From Fulvimarina sp040239565 (GTDB lineage Bacteria > Pseudomonadota > Alphaproteobacteria > Rhizobiales > Rhizobiaceae), in assembly GCF_040239565.1 (NCBI RefSeq), contig NZ_JBEHWS010000005.1, positions 1 through 64,000 on the forward strand: DNA of 64,000 nucleotides, given 5' to 3'. Each line of letters opens with the position of its first letter. The stretch's first letter is position 1. Of this stretch, positions 41,337 to 49,517 are shown one piece after another. The position numbers and the translations under genes are program-made. Under the pieces are notes generated by a model that searched no databases, was not told where the DNA came from, and was given only the letters and a program-made list of their open reading frames with translations.

Positions 41337-42151
41337 TGCCAATCAATCGGTCGAATACTCCCAGCAGAGCCCCATCAACAAACCTCACGCGCCGGCGTAT
41401 CCTGACGGCCTCGGTGGTCACGGCCGCGACAGCGCCGTTGTCAGGATGCTTTGACGAACTCGGTAATCGCGACAACTGGGCGCGTGGCTGGATGGAGGCG
41501 GCCAATGGTCTCACCTATCGGGCGCAGCGTCTGATCTTGGGCAGCGATTCACTGGCGCGGGAATACTCCGAGAGTGAAATCCGCCAACCGATGCGGCCCA
41601 ACGGCTCGACCAGTCCCGGCGGCGAAGATTATATCAGGCTCGCCGATGGCCGCTTCGCGGATTACCGGCTGGTCGTCAGCGGTCTCGTCGACAAGCCACT
41701 CGTTCTGTCACTCGATGAAATCCGCAACATGCCCGCGCGCACCCAGATCACGCGGCACGATTGCGTCGAGGGCTGGAGCTGTATCGCAAAGTGGACGGGC
41801 ACGCCACTCGCCCATATCCTCGGCGCGGCTGGTGTGAAGGAAGAAGCTCGATTTGTCGTCTTCGAGTGCTTCGACCGTCTTGGCCGAGGCGCGAGAGCCG
41901 CGCGGTACTACGAGTCGATCGACCTGCTTGACGCACGCCACCCGCAGACGATCCTCGCCTATGGCCTCAACGACGAAACGCTTCCCGTCTCGAACGGGGC
42001 GCCGCTGCGTGTCCGGGTCGAGCGGCAACTCGGCTACAAGATGGCCAAGTATATCCGCGCGATCACGCTGACCAGCGACCTGTCGCGCTTCGGTCAGGGC
42101 AAAGGCGGCTATTGGGAAGATCGCGGCTACGAGTGGTTTGCCGGGATCTGA
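41336..42151 (+). CDS. Exported molybdopterin oxidoreductase (sulfite-oxidase fold)
   Basis: A 271-residue protein with a Tat-like signal (LTRRRILTASVVTAATAPLS) followed by a possible lipobox (LSGC). The catalytic domain shows YRLVVSGLVDKPLVLSLDEI, TRHDCVEGWSCIAKWTGTPL with the single molybdenum-ligand Cys, and ENGxPLR-like SNGAPLRVRVERQLGYKMAK. This is the sulfite-oxidase/YedY (MsrP) fold without the haem or dimerisation domains. Acting with the cytochrome b gene upstream, it likely receives or gives electrons at the membrane. The substrate cannot be read from the sequence; MsrP-like methionine sulfoxide repair is one possibility. Confidence 0.88.
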   Translation: MPINRSNTPSRAPSTNLTRRRILTASVVTAATAPLSGCFDELGNRDNWARGWMEAANGLTYRAQRLILGSDSLAREYSESEIRQPMRPNGSTSPGGEDYIRLADGRFADYRLVVSGLVDKPLVLSLDEIRNMPARTQITRHDCVEGWSCIAKWTGTPLAHILGAAGVKEEARFVVFECFDRLGRGARAARYYESIDLLDARHPQTILAYGLNDETLPVSNGAPLRVRVERQLGYKMAKYIRAITLTSDLSRFGQGKGGYWEDRGYEWFAGI

Positions 42152-42164
42152 TAGGACGGTGCGC

Positions 42165-42851
42165 TCAGAACGGCAGCGTCCGCTTCACACCTCGCGATCG
42201 GTCGATCAAGAGCTTCGACAGGGCAAACAGCCAGACGACGCAGACGAGACCGACGCCGCGTTCGATGAAGCCGTCGATCGAAGTCGGAGAGAACCAGAAG
42301 ATCGCGGCACCGCCAACCCAGAGCACGGCGCAGGCGACGTTGAACCAGAACCAGCGACGTTCGTAGTGATAGAAACCGTAGGCTGTGAGAAGTGCCGTCG
42401 CGGTGAACGTCAGCGCCATCGCTAGAACCAGCGGCAGGTGGATCACCAAGCCACCGACATCGTTGTCGCCGTATTCGCCGTAGGCTCCAATCACGACGAT
42501 CATGATCGCGACCAGCGTCAGCAGCCATGAGCCGATGCTCCAGCCAATATGTCCAAAATGCAGCCTTCGAAGGCCGATCGATCCCGCTATCATGCCGACA
42601 GCGAACGCGTAGAGCCCATAGTCCATGATCCAGGCCATCCGGCCGGCGGCCGTATCGCTGATGGTTCCCTCGAAAAGCCCGACATTCGGCAAAGCGGCAA
42701 GTGCGGCAAAATTTGCGACGACCACGGCGATGCAGCCGAAAATACCAACGACCCCGCACCAGAAGAAGAGTTTTGGGTGACTTGGATCGTCGCCCGCATC
42801 CTTGCCTTGCGAGGCGGTGTCGCTGGCCGATGACGACGGCTTGGCTTTCAT
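42165..42851 (-). CDS. DUF998-like membrane protein
   Basis: A 228-residue protein with a polar N-terminus (MKAKPSSSASDTASQGKDAG) and seven hydrophobic segments such as LFFWCGVVGIFGCIAVVVAN, MAWIMDYGLYAFAVGMIAGS, SWLLTLVAIMIVVIGAYGEY and LPLVLAMALTFTATALLTAY. The arrangement of helices and the conserved W at helix ends match DUF998 proteins. Function is unknown. It converges with the molybdoenzyme gene. Confidence 0.75.
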   Translation of the reverse strand: MKAKPSSSASDTASQGKDAGDDPSHPKLFFWCGVVGIFGCIAVVVANFAALAALPNVGLFEGTISDTAAGRMAWIMDYGLYAFAVGMIAGSIGLRRLHFGHIGWSIGSWLLTLVAIMIVVIGAYGEYGDNDVGGLVIHLPLVLAMALTFTATALLTAYGFYHYERRWFWFNVACAVLWVGGAAIFWFSPTSIDGFIERGVGLVCVVWLFALSKLLIDRSRGVKRTLPF

Positions 42852-43006
42852 AGGCTCGCGCTTCTGGTTACGCTTCAAGACGGCTCCGAACGACGGCCAT
42901 CGTGCCGCCGTCCCGGTTCTCAAGCTTCACCTAGCGCTTCGAGGACTTGTAGCGAGGACTGGTCGTTGGTTGTCCGGCGCTTGCAGCGGATAATGTCGCG
43001 CTGGGC

Positions 43007-43243
43007 CTAATGCGACAATTCCCGCTTGATTTCGGCGCGCTCCTCTTCGAGCGTCCCGAAATTCTTCGGTCGGTTTGCACGGTTATACCAGTAGTCGGCG
43101 TTGCCTCTGTCACCTTCGATTCGGTGAAGATGCGCATGAATCCAGGCCGCTTCGCGCGAGGCATCGTTCTGGACGATGCTGTGAGCCCGGTCCCATTCGC
43201 CGGCTTCAAGCGCCTCGATTGCGGTCTTCAGGTCGTTTGCCAT
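43007..43243 (-). CDS. Conserved 78-residue protein, unknown
   Basis: A short helical protein, MANDLKTAIEALEAGEWDRA, then HSIVQNDASREAAWIHAHLH and RIEGDRGNADYWYNRANRPK. Such small WYxRA proteins are common in proteobacteria and have the look of a tetratricopeptide-like single repeat (AAWIHAHLHRIEGD...NADYWYNRA). GGGAGGAAAAGAG precedes the ATG. No function is known to me. Confidence 0.85.
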   Translation of the reverse strand: MANDLKTAIEALEAGEWDRAHSIVQNDASREAAWIHAHLHRIEGDRGNADYWYNRANRPKNFGTLEEERAEIKRELSH

Positions 43244-43522
43244 CTCTTTTCCTCCCGAGATTGTTCGGGAGCGCTCACGTCCTCGTTTCCTGACCTGCCG
43301 GGTGACGAACTTCCCCGCCCGCCGCCGCGTGCCAGCCGGTCCGGCCGAGCAAGCGCCCCTCGATAGAATGTCGATGGCCGGCCCGCGGTTTCAAGGTGAA
43401 ACAGGTAAAGCTCGACGACTTATGCGAACAATTTCGTGAGCTACGGATCGCTGCTGGTCGATGCCTTCGGCCGACGACAATCGAACCGCCGAGCGTCTCA
43501 AACCGGTTCCTGACCCGACAAA

Positions 43523-43840
43523 TCAGTCTCGGCGGCGAGGGTTGAGCATGTCTTCTTCGGTCGCGATCGCCTGGGCGACCATCCGTTCCCAGAACGCACC
43601 GTAGAGATCGGGATCGAGGCCCCTCGCCTCCGCATGCCGTCGTGCGTTGTCGACCACGGCACGCACGCGCTCCGGAACGTCGGCGGGAATGCCGCTCGGC
43701 GCCTTGATCGCCGGCGCGCGACGAATATAGCCCATCCGCTCGGCGAAGAGGTCGAACAGAGCGGAATCCACCCGGTCGATCTCCTTCCGGAGTTCGTCCA
43801 TGGTCTCGCAGTCCTGTGGTGCTCGCGGCTCCGATGCCAT
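43523..43840 (-). CDS. Chorismate mutase
   Basis: Converts chorismate to prephenate for phenylalanine and tyrosine. The 105-residue all-helical AroQ type: CETMDELRKEIDRVDSALFD, LFAERMGYIRRAPAIKAPSG, RVRAVVDNARRHAEARGLDP, and WERMVAQAIATEEDM. The conserved Arg and Lys residues of the active site (LRKEIDRVD, ERMGYIRR, the Lys in AIKA, VRAVVDNAR) are there. It follows gatA closely (13 bases), so it is probably co-transcribed with the gat genes. Confidence 0.92.
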   Translation of the reverse strand: MASEPRAPQDCETMDELRKEIDRVDSALFDLFAERMGYIRRAPAIKAPSGIPADVPERVRAVVDNARRHAEARGLDPDLYGAFWERMVAQAIATEEDMLNPRRRD

Positions 43841-43853
43841 CAGAAGCCTGACC

Positions 43854-45335
43854 TCACCACCATTTGTCGGGCGTGAAACGCCCCGCAGCCTGCTCGATAA
43901 CCGTGCCCGCGGCGAAAAGCGTCTCTTCGTCGAAAGGACGGCCGATCAGCTGCAGGCCAAGCGGCAGCCCTTCCGCGGAAAGGCCGGCGGGAACGGCGAT
44001 GCCTGGCAGGCCCGCCATGTTCACCGTCACCGTGAAAATGTCGTTGAGATACATCTTCACTGGGTCGGCAGCCATGTCCTGATCGCCGATGCCGAAGGCG
44101 GCGGACGGTGTCGCCGGTGTAAGCAATGCGTCCACGCCGTCGGCATAGACCGTCTCGAAGTCGCGCTTGATCAGCGTGCGCACCTTCTGGGCCTGCAGGT
44201 AATAGGCGTCATAATAGCCGGCCGACAGCACATAGGTGCCGATCATGATGCGGCGCTTCACTTCGCGGCCGAAGCCCTCGGCACGAGTGTTCTCGTACAT
44301 CTCGGCGATGTTGCTGCCTGGAACGCGCAAACCGTAGCGCACGCCGTCATAGCGAGCGAGGTTGGACGAAGCCTCGGCCGGAGCGACGATGTAATAGGCC
44401 GGAAGGGCATATTTCGTATGCGGCAGCGAGACATCGACGATCTCGGCGCCGGCATCCTTCAGCCAGGCAATGCCCTGCTGCCAGAGTGCCTCGATCTCCT
44501 CCGGCATGCCGTCCATGCGGTACTCTTTCGGAATACCGATCTTCAGGCCCTTTACTGAACGGCCGACCGCAGCCTCGAAGTCGGGAACCTCACGGTCGAC
44601 GGAGGTCGTGTCCTTGGCATCGCTCGACGCCATGGATTTGAGGAGGATCGCCGAGTCGCGGACGTCCCGCGCGATGGGCCCGGCCTGATCCAGCGAGGAG
44701 GCGAAGGCTACGATGCCCCAGCGCGAGCAGCGGCCGTAGGTCGGCTTGATGCCGACCGTACCCGTGAGCGCCGCCGGCTGACGGATCGAACCGCCCGTAT
44801 CGGTCGCGGTCGCGCCAGCGCAGAGATGCGCCGCAACGGCTGCGGCGGAACCACCCGAGGAGCCGCCCGGCACCATATCGGCATTCGTACCGGCCTTGCG
44901 CCAAGGGTTTTTCACCGGACCATAATAGGAGGTCTCGTTCGATGAGCCCATGGCGAATTCGTCCATGTTGAGCTTGCCGAGCATCACGGCACCATCGGCC
45001 CAGAGATTGGCCGTGACGGTCGATTCGTAGCGCGGCTCGAAACCGTCGAGGATGTGGGAGCAGGCTTGGGTGTGGACGCCTTCGGTGGAAAACAGGTCCT
45101 TGATGCCGAGGGGAATGCCCTCCAGCGCCCCAGCCTCGCCTTTTCCGATCTTCTCGTCGGACGCCTTCGCCATGGAGCGGGCCTTGTCCGGCGTCACGGT
45201 GATATAGGCGTTGAGCATGCCGTTGGCCTGATCGATCGCGCCGAGATAGGCGTCGGTCAGCTCGATAGAGCTGATCTCCTTCTTGGTCAGCTTGTCACGC
45301 GCTTCGGCGATGGTGAGGCCGGTAAGATCGGTCAT
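43854..45335 (-). CDS. gatA: Glutamyl-tRNA(Gln) amidotransferase subunit A
   Basis: Makes ammonia from glutamine to amidate Glu-tRNA(Gln), and Asp-tRNA(Asn) where needed, as part of GatCAB. The 493 residues carry the amidase triad: GIPLGIKDLFSTEG (Lys), PGGSSGGSAAAVAAHLCAGA and TDTGGSIRQPAALTGTVGIK (two Ser). The end is normal. The start is ATG 45335, overlapping the acetyltransferase stop by four bases (ATGA). gatB is not in view, which is common in rhizobia. Confidence 0.97.
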   Translation of the reverse strand: MTDLTGLTIAEARDKLTKKEISSIELTDAYLGAIDQANGMLNAYITVTPDKARSMAKASDEKIGKGEAGALEGIPLGIKDLFSTEGVHTQACSHILDGFEPRYESTVTANLWADGAVMLGKLNMDEFAMGSSNETSYYGPVKNPWRKAGTNADMVPGGSSGGSAAAVAAHLCAGATATDTGGSIRQPAALTGTVGIKPTYGRCSRWGIVAFASSLDQAGPIARDVRDSAILLKSMASSDAKDTTSVDREVPDFEAAVGRSVKGLKIGIPKEYRMDGMPEEIEALWQQGIAWLKDAGAEIVDVSLPHTKYALPAYYIVAPAEASSNLARYDGVRYGLRVPGSNIAEMYENTRAEGFGREVKRRIMIGTYVLSAGYYDAYYLQAQKVRTLIKRDFETVYADGVDALLTPATPSAAFGIGDQDMAADPVKMYLNDIFTVTVNMAGLPGIAVPAGLSAEGLPLGLQLIGRPFDEETLFAAGTVIEQAAGRFTPDKWW

Positions 45336-45802
45336 TCGCTCAGTGTCTTCTCGTAGAAACGGCTGTATTCGGACGCAGGATAATCGAGCACCGCGTCGCA
45401 TTCTGAAAAGCCCAGGCTCTCATAAAGTGCCCAGGCGGGCCGGTATTCGTGTTGTGCGCCGGTCTCGAGGACGACGCGCTTCATATTCTTCGTCCGGGCC
45501 CGCTCGATGATGGCGGACAAGATCGCGTGTCCAAGGCCCTTACCCCGCAGATCGGGATCGGTGTACATGCGCTTGACCTCGCCGACGCCATCCTCATGGG
45601 ACTTCAAAGTCCCCATCGCGACGGCCTCGCCGGCCTTATTGCGGCAGACGAAGACGGTCGCGTCCGCGCGCGTCATCTCGTCGAAGTCCAGACCGAAATG
45701 GTATTCGGCGGGCGCAAGCGGGAGCAATGCCTCGTCGAGCTTCATGACGAGGCTCCGCACATCATCCCCAAGAAAGCGTTCGGCCCGGACTGCATAGGTC
45801 AC
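45332..45802 (-). CDS. GNAT-family acetyltransferase
   Basis: A 156-residue cytosolic enzyme with the GNAT core: EVKRMYTDPDLRGKGLGHAI (R/Q-x-x-G-x-G/A acetyl-CoA loop), LSAIIERARTKNMKRVVLET, and YRPAWALYESLGFSECDAVL. The substrate is unknown. It sits between gatC and gatA, five bases after gatC and overlapping gatA, an order known in several rhizobia, suggesting a fixed operon rather than random insertion. Confidence 0.92.
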   Translation of the reverse strand: MTYAVRAERFLGDDVRSLVMKLDEALLPLAPAEYHFGLDFDEMTRADATVFVCRNKAGEAVAMGTLKSHEDGVGEVKRMYTDPDLRGKGLGHAILSAIIERARTKNMKRVVLETGAQHEYRPAWALYESLGFSECDAVLDYPASEYSRFYEKTLSE

Positions 45803-45807
45803 GCGGC

Positions 45808-46095
45808 CTACTCCACCACTTTCGGAACCATGAAGAAATTGTCTTCGGAGACTGGCGCGTTGGCGACGATATCATCAGCCTTGTCGCCGTCGGTCACGCC
45901 GTCCTTGCGCTTTTTCATCTCCATCGGCGTCACGGAAGTCATCGGCTCGACGCCGGAGACGTCGACCTCGGACAGCTGCTCGACGAAGCCGAGGATGGCA
46001 TTCAGCTCATCCTGCATCGCAGGAACGTCGTCATCGGACAGGGCGATGCGGGACAGCTTGGCTACGCGGCGAACGGTATCGGCATCGACGGACAT
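45808..46095 (-). CDS. gatC: Glutamyl-tRNA(Gln) amidotransferase subunit C
   Basis: The 95-residue chaperone-like small subunit of GatCAB. Its signature is VRRVAKLSRIALSDDDVPAM, LNAILGFVEQLSEVDVSGVE, PMTSVTPMEMKKRKDGVTDG and the end NFFMVPKVVE. It opens the gatC-GNAT-gatA-chorismate mutase cluster. GTCAGGCATG-type sequence upstream gives a plausible ribosome site. Confidence 0.96.
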   Translation of the reverse strand: MSVDADTVRRVAKLSRIALSDDDVPAMQDELNAILGFVEQLSEVDVSGVEPMTSVTPMEMKKRKDGVTDGDKADDIVANAPVSEDNFFMVPKVVE

Positions 46096-46220
46096 GCCTG
46101 ACCTTTTTGTCTCATGGCAGTTTCAATGATTTCGGCGAGCTATAACCATGGCCGCCGAAACGCGCAACGGCGGCGCAACATCACGTTGACCGCCGTCGAA
46201 TATAGTCGGACCTACCGACC

Positions 46221-46922
46221 TCAGACCTCGAAGGCTTCGCCGATCGGCGGTGTCTTCACCTTCTCGCCCTCGCCTTCCATGGCTTCGACGAACTTGCTCG
46301 GATTTTCGTCGATGATGGGCAGCGTGCCATAATGGACGGGGATGATGGTGTCGAAGTTGAAGTAGCGACGGCACGCGATCGCCGCGACGGCGCCGCCCAT
46401 CGTCAACCGATCGCCGACCGGAACGATACCGATTTTCGGCTGATGGAGCTCCTCGATCAGCGCCATATCGCCAAAGATATCCGTGTCGCCCATGTGATAG
46501 AGCGTCGGACCATTGTCGAAGTGAAGGACGATGCCGTTCGGCTGGCCGAGATAGGTGATCGTGCCGTTCTCTTCGACATGGCCTGAGGAATGGAAGGCCT
46601 GCACGAAAGTGACCGAGAAATCGTCAAAGGTCGCTGTGCCACCGGTATTCGCCGGCTGGGCATTTTCGACGCCCTTCTTGCCGAGCCACTGGGAGAGCTC
46701 GAAGGTCGCCAGAACCTGAGCGCCGGTCCGTTTCGCGATCTCGACCGTATCGCCCACATGGTCGAAGTGGCCATGGGTGAGGACAATGTGAGTCGTACCT
46801 TCCGTGGCCGTCTTCGCATCACCCTCGAAATGCGGATTATCGCTGATGAACGGGTCGAGCAGGATGACGGACTTGCCGGTCTCGATCTTGAAGGCCGAAT
46901 GGCCGAAATACGTGATCTTCAT
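46221..46922 (-). CDS. UPF0173 metal-dependent hydrolase
   Basis: A 233-residue metallo-beta-lactamase-fold protein with MKITYFGHSAFKIETGKSVI, THIVLTHGHFDHVGDTVEIA (HxHxDH metal motif), SGHVEENGTITYLGQ, YHMGDTDIFGDMALI and IIPVHYGTLPIIDENP. The motif set is that of UPF0173 (YtkL). Substrate unknown. The start at 46922 follows GAAAGGGCGATCCTC. It is divergent from ruvX. Confidence 0.93.
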   Translation of the reverse strand: MKITYFGHSAFKIETGKSVILLDPFISDNPHFEGDAKTATEGTTHIVLTHGHFDHVGDTVEIAKRTGAQVLATFELSQWLGKKGVENAQPANTGGTATFDDFSVTFVQAFHSSGHVEENGTITYLGQPNGIVLHFDNGPTLYHMGDTDIFGDMALIEELHQPKIGIVPVGDRLTMGGAVAAIACRRYFNFDTIIPVHYGTLPIIDENPSKFVEAMEGEGEKVKTPPIGEAFEV

Positions 46923-47097
46923 GAGGATCGCCCTTTCATGGATCGATAAGAGAACACACCCGGCGTCTTTGCGGTATGCAGGACAGCCGGGCCTTGCCGG
47001 GCTAAGTGCGGACCGCTAGCGAAGCGTCAAGGCGCTGGCATGTGTGAATAGCGGCAGGCCCGGCGACAAATGAGCAAGCACTGAAGCAGGTTGAGAT

Positions 47098-47580
47098 ATG
47101 GCGATCGTCGAGATCGAGGAATTTGCCGAAACGCTGGCGCTTGGCAGACCGCTGGCCGGGCTTGATCTCGGCACCAAGACGATCGGCGTCGCAGTTTCGG
47201 ACCGCTCCTTCCGCTTCGCCAATCCGCGCCCTGTTCTGAAGCGCAAGAAGTTCACGCTGGACGCCGAAGCGCTGAAGAGGGTGCTCGATGCCGACGAGGT
47301 CGCGGCCGTGGTGCTCGGCCTACCGCTCAACATGGACGGGTCCTCCGGCCCCCGGGCGCAGGCAACACGAGCTTTTGCGCGCAACTATGCCGCGATCGAC
47401 GACCGGCCGATCCTCTTTTGGGACGAGCGACTCTCGACCGTCGCAGCGGAACGCAATCTGCTCGATGTCGACATGTCACGAAAAAAGCGGGGCGAACGGA
47501 TCGATTCCGCCGCCGCCGCGATCATTCTTCAAGGTGCGTTAGACCGCCTCGCGAACCTCACGCGATCCATGGGCGATTGA
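47098..47580 (+). CDS. ruvX: Holliday junction resolvase-like RuvX (YqgF)
   Basis: A 160-residue RNase H-like nuclease, needed for 16S rRNA 5' end maturation in Escherichia coli. Motifs: AGLDLGTKTIGVAVSDRSFR (catalytic Asp), VVLGLPLNMDGSSGPRAQA (Glu/Asp region), ILFWDERLSTVAAERNL, and RIDSAAAAIILQGALDRL (final Asp). The 3' end overlaps the convergent gene by 42 bases. A conserved housekeeping gene. Confidence 0.95.
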   Translation: MAIVEIEEFAETLALGRPLAGLDLGTKTIGVAVSDRSFRFANPRPVLKRKKFTLDAEALKRVLDADEVAAVVLGLPLNMDGSSGPRAQATRAFARNYAAIDDRPILFWDERLSTVAAERNLLDVDMSRKKRGERIDSAAAAIILQGALDRLANLTRSMGD

Positions 47581-47892
47581 TTCGTAGCGCTCCTGGAAGC
47601 GATCCGAGGGAGCGGCGGCCGGATTGCGCCATCCTCGTATGAAGGCGACAATCTTCTTGCGACGACGGAAAGCGAGGATCGCGAGAATGATGAACGTATC
47701 GAGCAGGATCGCGTCGGCGATCAACCACGCGATGGCGTCGGCATCGAGCCCGAGAAGCGCCTCGTAGACGGCGAAGGTCTTGTCGAAGACCTCACGGGAA
47801 AACACGACGTAACCGACATCGGCGCGGGCGGAAAAGAACCAGCCCCAGAAGGCCGAAAGCGGGAGAAGCCAGAAGAGGAAAAAGGCGCGCAT
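47539..47892 (-). CDS. DUF6105-like small membrane protein
   Basis: A 117-residue protein: a membrane segment or signal at the start (MRAFFLFWLLPLSAFWGWFF), an amphipathic middle (EALLGLDADAIAWLIADAIL), a second membrane helix (LLDTFIILAILAFRRRKKIV) and a short basic tail. I believe this matches DUF6105, a family found in rhizobia, but the assignment rests on pattern only. The last 42 bases lie opposite the end of ruvX. Five bases separate it from the next gene upstream. Confidence 0.75.
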   Translation of the reverse strand: MRAFFLFWLLPLSAFWGWFFSARADVGYVVFSREVFDKTFAVYEALLGLDADAIAWLIADAILLDTFIILAILAFRRRKKIVAFIRGWRNPAAAPSDRFQERYESIAHGSREVREAV

Positions 47893-47897
47893 CGGGT

Positions 47898-48422
47898 CTA
47901 CTCGCTACGATCGTTGCGGTCAGAACCGGTCTGGTTTTCAATCTGGCGCAAGATAGCCTCGAACGCTTCGTCGCTCTCGCTTTCATCCGCCTGCATCATA
48001 TGATCGAAGAGCAGCGCTCCGAGCGTGAAAGCGAGCGCCAGGCAGACACCGGTACCGCTGCCGAAGAGCTCCGCGACGGGCGAGCCGGCAAGGGTCGCCG
48101 ATAGCCAGAAGGCGAAGATCGCGACGAGACCCGCGACAGCTACCTGTTCGCCGCTTGCTGCGAGATGTCGATCGCACGAATTGAGCCGCAGGATCGAGAT
48201 GCCAAAGACAACTCCGATCGCAACGAGCAGAGCCGCGAAAGGCTCGGCTCCCGAAACGCCCACACCGAGCGCTTCGCCCTGACGGATCATGCCGAGCAGT
48301 TCTTCGAGGGCCGGCTGCACGCCGGCGGGAAAGACCTGGGCTTCGATCAAAAGCCTTGTCGTGCCGAGGGCTAAAAAGGCCGTCCAGGCCGATAGACAGA
48401 CTGTCGAGGCCGTTCGCAGCAT
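47898..48422 (-). CDS. Membrane protein of unknown function
   Basis: A 174-residue protein with four hydrophobic segments (STVCLSAWTAFLALGTTRLL, FAALLVAIGVVFGISILRL, VAVAGLVAIFAFWLSATLAG, GTGVCLALAFTLGALLFDH) and an acidic cytosolic tail ending in RQIENQTGSDRNDRSE. It lies just before the DUF6105-like gene in the same direction (5-base gap). I do not recognise the family. Confidence 0.7.
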   Translation of the reverse strand: MLRTASTVCLSAWTAFLALGTTRLLIEAQVFPAGVQPALEELLGMIRQGEALGVGVSGAEPFAALLVAIGVVFGISILRLNSCDRHLAASGEQVAVAGLVAIFAFWLSATLAGSPVAELFGSGTGVCLALAFTLGALLFDHMMQADESESDEAFEAILRQIENQTGSDRNDRSE

Positions 48423-48566
48423 GAGATGCCTCCCCGTTCGAATTCGTTACCGAAGTGTTAACGGAGTTGTCGCGCTTCGGGTCCGTCCAGCGCAAGCGCA
48501 AGCTTCTGTTAACCCTAACGGCGACGGCTTGCCTCGCGAACGCCCCTCGCCTATTCACCGCTCTCG

Positions 48567-49517
48567 ATGATGAGTTCCGCAAGCCTTTTCGACCGCCGTC
48601 ACCTGCTCGGCATCAACGGTCTCCAGCCGTCGGAGATCGTTCATCTCCTCGATCGGGCTGAAGAGGCTGTGGCCATCAGCCGGCGGCCGGACAAGAAGAA
48701 CTCGGTCCTGAAGGGCCGCACGCAGATCAACCTCTTCTTCGAAGCTTCGACGCGAACCCAGGCCTCCTTTGAGATAGCCGGCAAACGCCTCGGCGCCGAC
48801 GTCATGAACATGTCGGTCGCCAATTCCTCGGTGAAGAAGGGTGAGACGCTCATCGACACGGCGATGACGCTGAATGCCATGCAGCCGGACATTCTCATCG
48901 TCAGGCACCATTCGGCTGGCGCTGTCGCGCTTCTTTCTCAAAAGGTCGCCTGCTCCGTCGTGAACGCCGGCGACGGCCAGCACGAACATCCGACGCAGGC
49001 TCTGCTCGACGCACTGACGATCCGCCGTCACAAGGGCTCCGAATTCCAGCATCTGACGGTGGTCATCTGCGGCGACGTCCTGCATAGCCGCGTCGCGCGC
49101 TCGAACATTCTCCTTCTAAACGCGCTTGGCGCGCGCGTCCGGGTGGTCGCCCCCTCGACGCTTTTGCCGCGTGGCATCGAGCAGATGGGTGTCGAGATCG
49201 TCCACGACATGCGCGAGGGCCTGAAGGACGCCGACGTCGTCATGATGCTGCGGCTCCAGCGCGAGCGCATGGAGGGCGCATTCGTGCCCTCGGTCCGCGA
49301 ATATTTTCGCTATTTCGGTCTCGATGCCGAGAAGCTCGCCCATGCAAAGCCGGATGCGCTCGTCATGCATCCCGGCCCGATGAATCGCGGCGTCGAAATC
49401 GCCTCCGATATCGCCGACGGACCGCAAAGCGTCATTGAGGAGCAGGTCGAGATGGGCGTCGCCGTACGCATGGCGGTCATCGAGACATTGATCGGCCATA
49501 ACGGAGGTCCGCGATGA
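48567..49517 (+). CDS. pyrB: Aspartate carbamoyltransferase catalytic chain
   Basis: Joins carbamoyl phosphate to aspartate, the committed step of pyrimidine synthesis. The 316-residue protein has INLFFEASTRTQASFEIAGK (carbamoyl-phosphate loop STRT), ANSSVKKGETLIDT, VVNAGDGQHEHPTQALLDAL, DVLHSRVARSN and MHPGPMNRGVEIASD. It is the longer class found with an inactive dihydroorotase, whose gene overlaps by four bases (ATGA). Two adjacent ATGs are possible starts. Confidence 0.96.
   Translation: MMSSASLFDRRHLLGINGLQPSEIVHLLDRAEEAVAISRRPDKKNSVLKGRTQINLFFEASTRTQASFEIAGKRLGADVMNMSVANSSVKKGETLIDTAMTLNAMQPDILIVRHHSAGAVALLSQKVACSVVNAGDGQHEHPTQALLDALTIRRHKGSEFQHLTVVICGDVLHSRVARSNILLLNALGARVRVVAPSTLLPRGIEQMGVEIVHDMREGLKDADVVMMLRLQRERMEGAFVPSVREYFRYFGLDAEKLAHAKPDALVMHPGPMNRGVEIASDIADGPQSVIEEQVEMGVAVRMAVIETLIGHNGGPR

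Noticed and set aside
40392..41342. Open frame of 316 codons opposite the cytochrome b gene
   Set aside because: Antisense, with composition of a reverse frame only.
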